NCBI GenBank assembly: GCA_017522685.1
Contig: JAFWYN010000008.1
Coordinates: 62,001-126,000, forward strand
DNA length: 64,000 nt
Origin: Lachnospiraceae bacterium
GTDB lineage: Bacteria; Bacillota_A; Clostridia; Lachnospirales; Lachnospiraceae
Direction: 5' to 3'
In this document: positions 53,971-62,636 of the stretch, in pieces
Layout of the letters: every line of letters begins with the position of its first letter
Position numbering within the stretch: the stretch's first letter is position 1
Notes under the pieces: generated by a model
The model's database searches: none
What the model was told of the DNA's origin: nothing
Seen by the model: the letters and a program-made list of their open reading frames with translations, nothing else
Translations under genes and position numbers: made by a program

Positions 53971-54030
53971 TATTGTAATACTATAGTATTAGTTTTATTA
54001 TATTGTAATACCACAGTATCAGTTTGTCAA
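53971..54030 (-). promoter_or_regulatory. Promoter and twin operator of the DUF3990 toxin-antitoxin operon
   Basis: Minus strand TTGACA (54025-54030), 17 bases, TACAAT (54002-54007). Two 25-base direct repeats starting TATTGTAATAC (at 53971 and 54001, exactly 30 bases, about three helical turns apart) each hold a dyad: AATACTATAGTATT (53977-53990, a perfect palindrome) and AATACCACAGTATC (54007-54020, imperfect). One dyad lies between -35 and -10, the other just downstream of -10. This is the expected autorepression site for the HTH antitoxin. Confidence 0.8.
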
Positions 54031-54089
54031 TCTTCTCTCCTATTTCCTGTTGGTTAAAAAAATGTATAAGAAATTAAAATTCTGCTCAA

Positions 54090-54118
54090 TTGTAGAATCC
54101 CCCTTGTGTTGATATAAT
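54090..54118 (+). promoter_or_regulatory. Sigma-A promoter of the HTH/TPR regulator gene
   Basis: TTGTAG (54090-54095), 17 bases, TATAAT (54113-54118), 50 bases before the start codon and divergent from the toxin promoter. Confidence 0.7.
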
Positions 54119-54167
54119 ATCATTACAAGGAATTCTTTGATATCACTTATGGAAGGGAGTAAATATA

Positions 54168-55235
54168 ATGATAATCCATACGATCATTCAAGAACGACGC
54201 AAAGCCCTGGGCTTAACGCAGGAACAGGTAGCAGAATATCTTGGCATCACCACGCCTGCAGTCAATAAATGGGAAAAGGGCAGTACCTGCCCTGATATAG
54301 CATTACTGCCACCCCTGGCCCGACTTTTAAAAATTGACCTTAATACCCTCTTTGGTTTTTACGAGGACCTTACCCAACAGGAGCTTATCCTCTTTTGCAA
54401 AGAAATACATGAAACAGCTCTTTCAGCTGGCTTTGATACAGGATTTGCTGCCGCACAGGAAAAAATTCATGAATATCCTAACAGCGATGCGCTCCTTCAT
54501 AATTTTGCACTTCTGCTTCAAGGCTTGTTGATGACTGCCGGCTTGGAAGAGGCTCAAACAATTGCATATAGGAGAAAAATAGACGCTTGGTATGAGCGAC
54601 TGGCACAAAGCGACGAAGCTGTTATTCGCAATAGTGCACATTTCATGCTGGCAAGTCGCGCTATCGGTGACGGACAGTATGACAAAGCACAGGAATACCT
54701 TAACCAAATACCGAATCGCAACGATATTCCGGACAAGAGACTACTACAGGCCACCATCTATCTCGACCAAAATCAGGCCGAAGATGCTGCCAAACTGTTA
54801 GAGCAGTCACTTCTCACTGCAGTAAACGATGTGCAAACGATAATGTACAAATTAATCGATGCAAACATTGCATTGGGCGATAAAGATACGGCAGCTTATG
54901 TGGCTGAGCGAGTAACAAAACTGGCAGAAGCTTTTGATCTAAATCCGTATAATACCGCAGTGGCTCACTTTACGGTTGCCGTCGCCAACAAGGATGCCGC
55001 ACAGACGGTAGTATTCCTTCGGGAAATGTTTGATTCCATGTTATCTGTCCGGAAGGTTCAAGAGTCTCCGTTATACCGCAGAATAACCACCAATGATACC
55101 GGTACATCTATGAAAGAACTGATAGCCCCACTGATACAAGAGCTCAAACACTCACCGGAATATGAGTATTTGCAGACTAGCAAAGAGTTTCATACACTGA
55201 TTGCAGAGTTTGAAGAAAACTCTCAATCAATTTAG
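54168..55235 (+). CDS. Xre-family regulator with TPR-like C-terminal domain
   Basis: 355 residues. The N-terminal HTH (about 6-62: LGLTQEQVAEYLGITTPAVN, then KWEKGSTCPD) is followed by a helical TPR-like region of about 270 residues (DGQYDKAQEYLNQIPN, QAEDAAKLLEQSLLT, GDKDTAAYVAERVTKLAEAF). This plan is that of Rgg/PlcR/Rap-type peptide-sensing regulators and of a large Lachnospiraceae family of orphan regulators. It is divergent from the toxin-antitoxin operon. The remnant at 2152-2532 resembles its C-terminal half. The target is unknown. Confidence 0.88.
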   Translation: MIIHTIIQERRKALGLTQEQVAEYLGITTPAVNKWEKGSTCPDIALLPPLARLLKIDLNTLFGFYEDLTQQELILFCKEIHETALSAGFDTGFAAAQEKIHEYPNSDALLHNFALLLQGLLMTAGLEEAQTIAYRRKIDAWYERLAQSDEAVIRNSAHFMLASRAIGDGQYDKAQEYLNQIPNRNDIPDKRLLQATIYLDQNQAEDAAKLLEQSLLTAVNDVQTIMYKLIDANIALGDKDTAAYVAERVTKLAEAFDLNPYNTAVAHFTVAVANKDAAQTVVFLREMFDSMLSVRKVQESPLYRRITTNDTGTSMKELIAPLIQELKHSPEYEYLQTSKEFHTLIAEFEENSQSI

Positions 55236-55422
55236 GGCACCCGGAGAGAGAAGGGGCACATACCCTTCACTCACACACTAATGAAAAAACAGATAAGCCG
55301 AAAATGTATGTCGTGGTCCGTACACATGAATGTGTTCGTCCCCTGACATACATTTTCGGCTTACTGTGTTTTTCAGAGTAGTATTACGTGAAGGGTATGT
55401 GCCCCGTCTTCTCCGGGAACCC
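55235..55422. repeat. Long structured inverted repeat, copy B
   Basis: A 188-base hairpin with the same plan as copy A (46489). The outer helix next to the internal loop (GGGGCACATACCCTTCAC with its complement, 55253-55270 / 55388-55405), the internal loop segments (TCACACACTAATG, TCAGAGTAGTATTA), the inner 19-pair helix (55294-55312 / 55345-55363) and the apical stem ACACAT-GA-ATGTGT are all present. Between copies the loops are identical while stem bases change in pairs. It lies between convergent genes (the HTH/TPR regulator and murA). Confidence 0.85.
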
Positions 55423-55435
55423 TTCAACTCCTCCA

Positions 55436-56728
55436 TCACCCAATCTTTAATTTAAATTTCTGCAAATCTCTGTCGGAATGCACCAGTTCAATCTGGGCAC
55501 CCAGACTCTGAAGCTTCAAGTGGAAATCTTCGTAGCCTCTGGCAATGTAATGGATATCGTCCACTACAGTAAAGCCATCCGCACTTAAGCCGGCGATAAC
55601 AAGCGCTGCACCTGCACGAAGATCCGGTGCACAAATGGTAGCTCCGGTATAGTTCTTCACACCGTCGATAATGGCGGTGGTACCCTCTACCTTGATACTG
55701 GCACCCATACGAATCAACTCATCCACATATTTAAAACGATTTTCAAAAATCGTATCGGTTACGATACTGGTACCCTGGGACAATGCCAAAGCCACTGCAA
55801 TCTGAGGCTGCATATCCGTAGGGAAGCCCGGGTAAGGCAATGTTTTTACATGAGTGGATTTCAAACGCTTAGAAGCCACTACACGCATACAATCATCAGA
55901 TTCCTCGATTTCACAGCCAATTTCCATAAGCTTGGCAGATATGGATTCCAAATGCTTGGGAATCACGTTCTTTACGGTGATATCACCCTTTGTCACTGCT
56001 GCCGCAAACATAAAGGTTCCGGCTTCTATCTGATCAGGGATAATCGCATACTCCGTACCGTGAAGTCCGGATACACCCTTGATACGAATTACATCCGTAC
56101 CGGCGCCTTTGATGCTGGCACCCATACTGTTTAAGAAGTTCGCCAAGTCTACCACATGGGGCTCCTTCGCTGCATTTTCAATGACGGTCTGACCCTCTGC
56201 CAAAGCGGCTGCCATCATTACATTAATGGTAGCTCCTACGCTGACACAGTCCATATAAATATGAGCACCCTTCAGCTTCTCTGCATGAGCCTTAATCAGA
56301 CCATACTCGATGCGTACGTCTGCCCCCAATGCGCGAAATCCCTTCAAATGCTGGTCAATGGCACGACAACCGATATCACAGCCGCCGGGAAGTGCCACCT
56401 CCGCATGCTTATATTTTCCTAACATAGCGCCCAGCAGATAATAGCCTGCACGAATCTTTCTGATATGGTCGTCATCCACCACAAAATCATTGACTTGACC
56501 TGCATTGATAGTGACACTGTGGCGACCGGTTCTTTCCAGCAAAACACCCACATTTTTCATAGCTTTCAGTAGCACATTGGTGTCCTGCACATCCGGCATA
56601 TTTTCTATATATACGGTTTCATCCGTCATAATGGACGCAGCAAGAATAGGAAGTGCAGCATTTTTAGCACCCCCTATTTCCACTTCTCCTACTAATGGAT
56701 TACCGCCTTTGATTGCGTACTGTTCCAT
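55436..56728 (-). CDS. murA: UDP-N-acetylglucosamine 1-carboxyvinyltransferase
   Basis: 430 residues. It has the MurA start (YAIKGGNPLVGEVEIGGAKNAALP, split), the catalytic Cys in LPGGCDIGCRAIDQH (about 114-128), and PGFPTDMQPQ and the final DLRAGAALVIAGL (about 370). It performs the first committed step of peptidoglycan synthesis and is the fosfomycin target; the Cys is present, so it should be sensitive. The neighbour upstream is the M23 peptidase gene. Confidence 0.98.
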   Translation of the reverse strand: MEQYAIKGGNPLVGEVEIGGAKNAALPILAASIMTDETVYIENMPDVQDTNVLLKAMKNVGVLLERTGRHSVTINAGQVNDFVVDDDHIRKIRAGYYLLGAMLGKYKHAEVALPGGCDIGCRAIDQHLKGFRALGADVRIEYGLIKAHAEKLKGAHIYMDCVSVGATINVMMAAALAEGQTVIENAAKEPHVVDLANFLNSMGASIKGAGTDVIRIKGVSGLHGTEYAIIPDQIEAGTFMFAAAVTKGDITVKNVIPKHLESISAKLMEIGCEIEESDDCMRVVASKRLKSTHVKTLPYPGFPTDMQPQIAVALALSQGTSIVTDTIFENRFKYVDELIRMGASIKVEGTTAIIDGVKNYTGATICAPDLRAGAALVIAGLSADGFTVVDDIHYIARGYEDFHLKLQSLGAQIELVHSDRDLQKFKLKIG

Positions 56729-56892
56729 TGTTCGATACCTCGTTACTTCTCTATCTATTGATACGGGAAAGAATCATAGATGTAACCACTAGATATTCTT
56801 TCTCCACGATAAAAACACACTAATTGTAGTAATCATAACATATTTATTCGAATCTGTAAACTGAACAGATGTTTGTGAATCTTGTGACACAA

Positions 56893-58479
56893 TTATTCCA
56901 GATACTTCAACGGGTTCACCTGCTTACCGCCGATTAGCATTTCAAAATGCAGATGGGGACCGCTGCTGACACCGGTATTACCACTAAGTGCGATTTTCTC
57001 TCCCTGCTTTACGGTCTGGCCCACCTTCACCTGTACCTTGCTTAAATGAGCATATCTGGTCTGACGGCCGTCTGTATGGTTGATATATACCACATAACCA
57101 TAACCGCTTCCCCAACCTGCCTTGGCCACGGTACCACCGCTGGATGCGTAAATAGGTGTTCCTACAGGGGTTGCCCAGTCCTGACCCTTGTGATAGGTAC
57201 TTGCGCCCTTGGTAGGTGCCTTTCTGGGACCAAAGCCGGAGCTCTTACGTCCGCCAGACAAAGGTTTGATATAAGTAGGAGGCACAATAGTACCACGTTT
57301 TACAATCTTGGGTACTGCTTCCAACTCCACCTCTTCCTTTAGTATTTCACGATTCACCAGTTCTTTATTCACAAAGGTTTCGTTTGCAACAACCCTACGG
57401 AAGCCCGCTGAAGGCTGCTGCACCACCTCTGTCTGATAAGTATACCAATCCTCTATATCAATATAAATGATGTCTGCATTGTAAATCTCTTCGTAATAAT
57501 TTACTTCCTGTCGAACCACAGAAAGCTCAGGTTCAGGCACTGTAATAATCAGTTCCTGACCAATCTGCAATACCGAATTTTCATTCTCCAGGCTGTCATT
57601 CATGGCAATAATATCATCCATAGGGATATTGACCTTAATGGCGATTTCAGACAAGGTATCCCCGCTTTCCACTTCATAAATCACCTGTTGCTCCTGCTCC
57701 TCTACCAAAGCATGAACCGCATCCTCTACTTCTTCTATCTGACTCACAGGCAGATAGGATTCTACAATCTCAATCTCCTCGGAGAAGCCCATCTGTTGGA
57801 TTCCAAGTTCATAATCCTCAAAGTCCAACTCCTTCTCCGGCTCATACTCTGCCATAATCCGGTCCATTTCCCTGCTGATTCCTGCATTGGTGAAAACAGG
57901 TTGCTCTTCCTGTAGCTTCACCGTTTCCTGTACCTGTTTATTATCCACTACCGTTGCCTGCAACAGATTAAACTCGCGATTGTTGTTCTGCGCCAAAGCG
58001 ATACCATAGCGACCTTCCGAATCATACTTGCCGATGGCTTCCTCCAGCAGATACTTCACCTCTTCTTCATTGGAAAGATTGGTTACATATTCGTTAACCT
58101 TTACGGTATAGGCTCTCTTCAGGGTAGTTTGCACGGCAGACTCCAGCACACGACTGATATTTCCTTTTACAAACTCCGGTTCATCCACTTTGCCAAAATC
58201 CAAAGCTTCCCCTATATAAGTAAAGGTCACTTCCATAAAAACCAGCTCACTGCTACGGGATGCAATCTTCTTTCTGGACTCCAGCACCCACTCTTCCGCT
58301 TCCGCGGGATCCTTTACGGTTCCCACCTCTGTACCGTTCACATAAATATGAAACAGGTTAAATTCCGGCTCCCGGATGGTGGTATAATCCACGAAAAAAA
58401 CAACTCCCAAAATCAGAGTCACCAAAGTTGCAAACATATATACAAATTTTAATTTCTTACCATACTTTGTCAGCTTCAT
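56893..58479 (-). CDS. M23 peptidoglycan endopeptidase with LysM and G5-like domains
   Basis: 528 residues. An N-terminal membrane anchor (about 10-30) is followed by a long helical extracellular region, a LysM domain (about 268-313: YEVESGDTLSEIAIKVNIP), a G5-like strand region (about 330-400), then the M23 (LytM) domain at about 415-528. The zinc ligands are HKGQD (His and Asp, about 430) and HLHFE (about 514), and the catalytic YAHLSK is present. All key residues are intact. It cleaves peptide cross-bridges in the wall. The start has a weak site. The promoter overlaps a WalR-type box. Confidence 0.95.
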   Translation of the reverse strand: MKLTKYGKKLKFVYMFATLVTLILGVVFFVDYTTIREPEFNLFHIYVNGTEVGTVKDPAEAEEWVLESRKKIASRSSELVFMEVTFTYIGEALDFGKVDEPEFVKGNISRVLESAVQTTLKRAYTVKVNEYVTNLSNEEEVKYLLEEAIGKYDSEGRYGIALAQNNNREFNLLQATVVDNKQVQETVKLQEEQPVFTNAGISREMDRIMAEYEPEKELDFEDYELGIQQMGFSEEIEIVESYLPVSQIEEVEDAVHALVEEQEQQVIYEVESGDTLSEIAIKVNIPMDDIIAMNDSLENENSVLQIGQELIITVPEPELSVVRQEVNYYEEIYNADIIYIDIEDWYTYQTEVVQQPSAGFRRVVANETFVNKELVNREILKEEVELEAVPKIVKRGTIVPPTYIKPLSGGRKSSGFGPRKAPTKGASTYHKGQDWATPVGTPIYASSGGTVAKAGWGSGYGYVVYINHTDGRQTRYAHLSKVQVKVGQTVKQGEKIALSGNTGVSSGPHLHFEMLIGGKQVNPLKYLE

Positions 58480-58515
58480 ATATCAAAACAATCCATATTT
58501 CATCTTATCGTTGTA

Positions 58516-58571
58516 AAATTTAACAATTTTGTAACACTTTACATTCTACCAACTATTATTTTGATTGTAAA
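58516..58571 (-). promoter_or_regulatory. Promoter and WalR-like box of the M23 gene
   Basis: Minus strand TTTACA (58566-58571), 17 bases, TAGAAT (58543-58548). Just downstream is a perfect WalR-type box TGTTAC-AAAAT-TGTTAA (58520-58536) inside the 19-bp motif TTACAAAATTGTTAAATTT (58516-58534), also found before the other hydrolase gene. A box at the transcription start is the arrangement of WalR-repressed genes. Confidence 0.65.
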
Positions 58572-58605
58572 GTACTACTTGTTAGGTGTATTATTAAAAA
58601 AGGAT

Positions 58606-58695
58606 AAAAAAGCGGATACCCGCGTATCCGCTTGGGAGAATTGCTTCGCAATTCTCCTTAATCTCCACTACTGTACTCGCACATTTTGCAATAGT
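58606..58695 (+). repeat. Double-hairpin repeat, copy 1
   Basis: A 90-base element: hairpin one (AAGCGGATAC / GTATCCGCTT, loop CCGC), hairpin two (GGAGAATTGC / GCAATTCTCC, loop TTC), then TTAATCTCCACTACTGTACTCGC and a slightly diverged end. It lies between M23 (minus) and dinB (plus), in the dinB leader. Copies 2 and 3 are at 61676 and 63732, in the same orientation. Confidence 0.92.
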
Positions 58696-58719
58696 AAAAA
58701 TCAGACAAGGAGGGAATTT

Positions 58720-59910
58720 ATGAGTATCTTTTTTCATATAGATGTAAACTCGGCGTTTCTAAGCTGGACTGCTTTAGAACTTTTAGAGCAGGGTAACGAA
58801 CAGGACATCCGTACCATTCCTTCCATCGTAGGCGGGGATACCCAGACCAGACACGGCATCGTACTTGCCAAATCCATACCGGCCAAGTCCTATGGCATTC
58901 AAACAGCCGAACCGGTTGTAAATGCTTTGCGCAAGTGTCCCAATCTGATTATTGTTCCGCCCAATCACAGAATGTATCAGAAGCGGAGTCAAATGCTTAT
59001 GGACCATTTGTCCGGGATTTGTCCGGATATCGAACAGGTCAGCATTGATGAATGCTTTATGGATTATACCCCCATCATGGATAAGTATCACTCCCCAGAA
59101 GCTGCCGCCCACATCATTAAGGATTCGGTACGGGAAGAATTCGGCTTCACAGTTAATGTGGGCATTTCCGACCGTAAGGTACTGGCCAAAATGGCTTCCG
59201 ACTTTAAGAAGCCTGATTTGGTTCATACATTATACAGTGATGAAATAGAAACAAAACTATGGCCCCTTCCGGTCTCCTCCCTTTTTATGTGCGGGCACTC
59301 CAGCACGGAGACCCTTCATAAATTAGGAATTCGCACCATCGGTGATTTGGCACATGCGGATTTACAAATATTACAATCCCACCTAAAAAGTCATGGTACC
59401 ACTCTTTGGGAATATGCCAATGGCATCGACTCCTCTGACATTACACCGGAGCCGGTGAAGATGAAAGGAATCGGTAACTCTACCACGCTGAGCACGGATG
59501 TAGTCACGAAAGAAGAAGCCTATCGCACTTTATTACAGCTGGCAGAAACCGTGGGACAGCGAGTTCGTGCCTCCCACGAACTGGCAGGCATGGTCAGTAC
59601 AGAAATTAAATACGCATCCTTCCAATCCGTGTCCCATCAGACTACATTAGAATTTCCTTCCGCTTCCACGGATGTTATTTACACCACAGCCCGCCGGTTA
59701 TTCGACGAGCTATGGAACGGCAAACCCATCCGCTTACTGGGCATTCGCACCTCCAAACTGGTGCCGGAAGGAGAACCCATACAGCTCAGTCTGTTTGACT
59801 ATCAAAATCCTTCTCCCAGTAATGAAAAGCAACAAAAGCTGGACTCGGCATTGGACTCTTTGCGAAACAAATATGGTCAGGACATCATAAAAAGAGGCAG
59901 TCTGTTTTAA
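58720..59910 (+). CDS. dinB: DNA polymerase IV-type (Y-family) translesion polymerase
   Basis: 396 residues from the ATG at 58720 with AAGGAGG; an upstream open frame runs through the repeat and is not coding. The IMS catalytic domain has FFHIDVNSAFLSW (4-16, first Asp) and EQVSIDECFMDYT (about 105-117, Asp-Glu pair). The helix-hairpin-helix follows (LHKLGIRTIGDLAHAD, about 207), then a little-finger domain. It ends with QLSLFD, a beta-clamp binding motif, 27 residues before the C-terminus. Confidence 0.94.
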   Translation: MSIFFHIDVNSAFLSWTALELLEQGNEQDIRTIPSIVGGDTQTRHGIVLAKSIPAKSYGIQTAEPVVNALRKCPNLIIVPPNHRMYQKRSQMLMDHLSGICPDIEQVSIDECFMDYTPIMDKYHSPEAAAHIIKDSVREEFGFTVNVGISDRKVLAKMASDFKKPDLVHTLYSDEIETKLWPLPVSSLFMCGHSSTETLHKLGIRTIGDLAHADLQILQSHLKSHGTTLWEYANGIDSSDITPEPVKMKGIGNSTTLSTDVVTKEEAYRTLLQLAETVGQRVRASHELAGMVSTEIKYASFQSVSHQTTLEFPSASTDVIYTTARRLFDELWNGKPIRLLGIRTSKLVPEGEPIQLSLFDYQNPSPSNEKQQKLDSALDSLRNKYGQDIIKRGSLF

Positions 59911-59931
59911 CAGCTGCCTCGTTTCTTTACA

Positions 59932-60492
59932 CTATTTTTTCACACTGTATCCGAAGGTTCCCAACAACTCGCCTGTTGACAGATAAGCTCCGTGAGAATA
60001 CGCAATGGGCTCTGCCTTGTCCAAATGGAACTTCCCATTCTCATCCATATACTTCTCATCCACATGTACGGCAACTACCTCTGCCAAAAACATGTCATGA
60101 CTTCCTAAGGGAATCACCTGTGTTACCTTACACTCAATATTCACCGGACTTTCTGCGATAAGCGGTGCTTTTACTTCCTTCCCCGGAAGTGCCGTCAACC
60201 CCATCTCTTTAAACTTGTCCACATCACGGCCGCTCTTTACACCACAATAGTCTGTAGCAAAGGTTAAGTCCTTTGTGGTCAGATTAATAACAAACTCACC
60301 GGTTTCTTTAATAATATCATAGGAATATCTCTCCGGTCTCACAGAAATGGATACCATGGGTGGATTGGAACATATAGTTCCTGCCCAGGCAATGGTGATG
60401 ATATTATTTCTGCCTTCTTTATCCGCCACGCTCACCATAACTACCGGCAGGGGATAAAGCATATTCCCCGGTTTCCAAAGCTGCTTCGCCAT
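59932..60492 (-). CDS. Flavin reductase-like FMN-binding protein, second copy
   Basis: 186 residues, of the same family as 33833-34390: PLPVVMVSVADKEGRNNI (about 14-31), ISVRPERYSYDIIKETGEFV (about 49-68), FATDYCGVKSGRDVDKF and AYLSTGELLG near the end. It differs from the first copy by an extra segment (EKYMDENGKFHLDKA). The start codon lies 2 bases after the upstream coiled-coil gene's stop, so it is translationally coupled to it. Confidence 0.9.
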   Translation of the reverse strand: MAKQLWKPGNMLYPLPVVMVSVADKEGRNNIITIAWAGTICSNPPMVSISVRPERYSYDIIKETGEFVINLTTKDLTFATDYCGVKSGRDVDKFKEMGLTALPGKEVKAPLIAESPVNIECKVTQVIPLGSHDMFLAEVVAVHVDEKYMDENGKFHLDKAEPIAYSHGAYLSTGELLGTFGYSVKK

Positions 60493-60493
60493 C

Positions 60494-61381
60494 TTAGATT
60501 ACTCCCTTTAACATCATAATAATTACAACCAATGCAATGGTAGATACCGCAGATACACCAAAGGAAGCGGCTGCCAATGCCGTTAAAGTCTTGGTCTTTA
60601 TGGTCAAGGCCTTTACTTCAGTTCCTAAGCTTTCAGTCTGCTTATTCAACTCTTCTACCACGGAAGCCTGTACATTACGATATACCTTCACGTTTTCCTT
60701 ATGCACATAGTCCATAAACTGCTCATTCTGCCCCTCAAGCAGTGACTTCAAACCGGACTGACTCTCTGCCTGCTCTCTTAACGCTGCCAGCTGGGCTGCA
60801 GACTGCTCTCTCATAGCTGCAATCTGGGCATCACCCTGGGTCTTTAAGGATACCAGCTGGGCATCACCCTGGGACTTGGTAGTAGAAATCTGCTTCTCTG
60901 CCAACTCTCTCATGGCAAGGAACTGTGCCTTGGTTACTTCCTTACTGGTCTCAATGGTAGAAAGCTGTGCTTCTAACTGCTCCATCAGTTGTGCCTTCAA
61001 TTCCTGAATCTGATCATTAATACTCTTCTCTAATTCATCCTTCATGGAATCGGTATTATACTGAATAGACTTAATCTGTGCCAGGCTGCTCTCCACCAGT
61101 TCATTGATACCCTCTGTAGGTACCTGAGCCTCGTTAATTCTTTCCACACCTACCAGCAAAGCCTGTTCCAGCTGCTCTCTGGCCTGCTGATTAAACTCTG
61201 CAAACTGCTCCAATGCCACCTTTGTAGAGTCATTGACCTGCTTCATTTCATCCAGGCATTCTTCATACTGTCTCACCTGTTCTCTGGCACGGTGTAATTC
61301 CTCTGCTTCTGCCGATGCATTTGCCTTTATAATCTCCTGTGCAGTAAACTTCTGCGCCAGCTTATCAATAAATGAATCCAT
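60494..61381 (-). CDS. Coiled-coil protein with C-terminal membrane anchor
   Basis: 295 residues, almost entirely predicted coiled coil (about 25-255), with a repeated 11-residue-like unit (QGDAQLVSLKT, QGDAQIAAMRE, QSAAQLAALRE at about 172-206) and a final transmembrane segment (about 268-290). The protein is therefore tail-anchored with the coil in the cytoplasm. No family is recognised. The large number of Gln/Glu/Ala resembles SPFH partners and cytoskeletal spacers. It is first in a two-gene unit with the flavin reductase. Confidence 0.75.
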   Translation of the reverse strand: MDSFIDKLAQKFTAQEIIKANASAEAEELHRAREQVRQYEECLDEMKQVNDSTKVALEQFAEFNQQAREQLEQALLVGVERINEAQVPTEGINELVESSLAQIKSIQYNTDSMKDELEKSINDQIQELKAQLMEQLEAQLSTIETSKEVTKAQFLAMRELAEKQISTTKSQGDAQLVSLKTQGDAQIAAMREQSAAQLAALREQAESQSGLKSLLEGQNEQFMDYVHKENVKVYRNVQASVVEELNKQTESLGTEVKALTIKTKTLTALAAASFGVSAVSTIALVVIIMMLKGVI

Positions 61382-61630
61382 AACTTTTCCTCCCGATTTA
61401 CAAATACCTACTTTTTCTTATTTTATCATTTTTTATGAAACAATACAATAACAAGGATTATTTTATATTTTTGTGCAATTTGTACAATTTTCGCAAATTC
61501 GTTTTTACATTTTTGGAACGTTAACTTGTCATTCATTTTTTGTTCATATTTTGTTCACATTTAGTTGCTATACTGAAGTTGTCGTAAGAATCGACACCTA
61601 AACATTGAATGAATAAATTTTTTCATAATA

Positions 61631-61656
61631 GCCTGGGTACCGCAAGGTGCCTGGGC
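61631..61656 (+). other. GCAA-capped hairpin, possible small RNA
   Basis: GCCTGGGTACC (61631-61641) pairs with GGTGCCTGGGC (61646-61656), including G-U pairs, around a GCAA tetraloop, followed 13 bases on by ATTTTTA. G-U pairs mean the fold is stronger as plus-strand RNA. No promoter with a good -35 was found upstream. The rest of the 61382-61807 gap holds AT-rich sequence and the copy 2 repeat. Confidence 0.4.
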
Positions 61657-61675
61657 ACTCCTCATTTTTAGGGGC

Positions 61676-61764
61676 AAAAAGCGGATACCCGCGTATCCGC
61701 TTGGGAGAATTGCTTCGCAATTCTCCTTAATCTCCACTACTGTACTCGCGCAATTTCCTATAGT
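61676..61764 (+). repeat. Double-hairpin repeat, copy 2
   Basis: The same 90-base element as at 58606, ending TACTCGCGCAATTTCCTATAG. It lies 44 bases beyond the end of relQ. Read on the minus strand its last hairpin is followed by TTTTT, so it could act as the relQ terminator. Confidence 0.92.
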
Positions 61765-61807
61765 GCAAAAAAGGACTTCATCCGACGATGAAGTCCTTCT
61801 CTTTTCT

Positions 61808-62455
61808 TTATTTTCCTTCTCTTTCCTGGCTGGTCTGAATAATCTCCTCATTCAGAGAAAGCATCTTGGCATCCAAATCCATAACCATACGGGCACACTC
61901 AATCAACTGATTCTTAATATGCTCCGGGGCATCTCCTTCCAGCTTATAGTGAATCTTATGCTCCAGGCTGGCCCAGAAATCCATGGCTACGGTACGAATC
62001 TGAATCTCCACCTTGGTATCCACGATTTTATCCGACAGATATACCGGTACCGTCACCACCATATGATAGCTTCGATAACCGCTTGCCTTAGGATATGTAA
62101 TATAATCCTTGATTGCGATTACTTTAATGTCCTTCTGCCCCCGGATGGTCTCCGCAATGGTATAAATATCCGACGTAAAAGAACAAATAATACGAATACC
62201 TGCAATATCATTCACATGGCCCACCATATTCTCAATGGTAGATTCCAACCCATGTCTTTTCAGTTTCTTTACGATACTCTCCGGACTCTTAATCCTTGCC
62301 TTAATATGCTCTATGGGATTGTACTGGTGCACATGCTGAAACTCCTGATTTAAGATTTCCATCTTGGTCTGCACCTGCTTTAATGCCGCATTGTAAATCA
62401 GCGTGACTTCCTGCCAGCTCTCAATCCCGTCCCCATTTTCTTTGTTTAATTGCAT
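61808..62455 (-). CDS. relQ: Small alarmone synthetase, RelQ type
   Basis: 215 residues, a single RelA/SpoT synthetase domain. AGIRIICSFTSDIY (about 89), GYRSYHMVVTVPV (about 129, ATP/GDP-binding) and EIQIRTVAMDFWASLEHKIHY (about 150-170, split) are the conserved core, and N- and C-terminal helices complete the tetrameric form. The hydrolase, TGS and ACT domains of long RSH proteins are absent. It makes (p)ppGpp from ATP and GTP/GDP, typically under envelope stress. Confidence 0.93.
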   Translation of the reverse strand: MQLNKENGDGIESWQEVTLIYNAALKQVQTKMEILNQEFQHVHQYNPIEHIKARIKSPESIVKKLKRHGLESTIENMVGHVNDIAGIRIICSFTSDIYTIAETIRGQKDIKVIAIKDYITYPKASGYRSYHMVVTVPVYLSDKIVDTKVEIQIRTVAMDFWASLEHKIHYKLEGDAPEHIKNQLIECARMVMDLDAKMLSLNEEIIQTSQEREGK

Positions 62456-62636
62456 TTTACTCCTCTCTCCGGTCGCATAACCATATATGCAGACCGCACT
62501 TTACCCCTTATGTTATAAGTATATCATAACCTTAGCCATATTTGTATCTTTTTGCTCAAAATTTATGTTTTTTTAAGACTTCTTTTTGTGGTATACTATA
62601 TATAATTTGTCAATACTTCTACAGGAGGATTTTGCC

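Noticed and set aside
61561..61851. 96-codon minus-strand frame over the copy 2 repeat
   Set aside because: It runs through the double hairpin and overlaps the end of relQ; no ribosome site.
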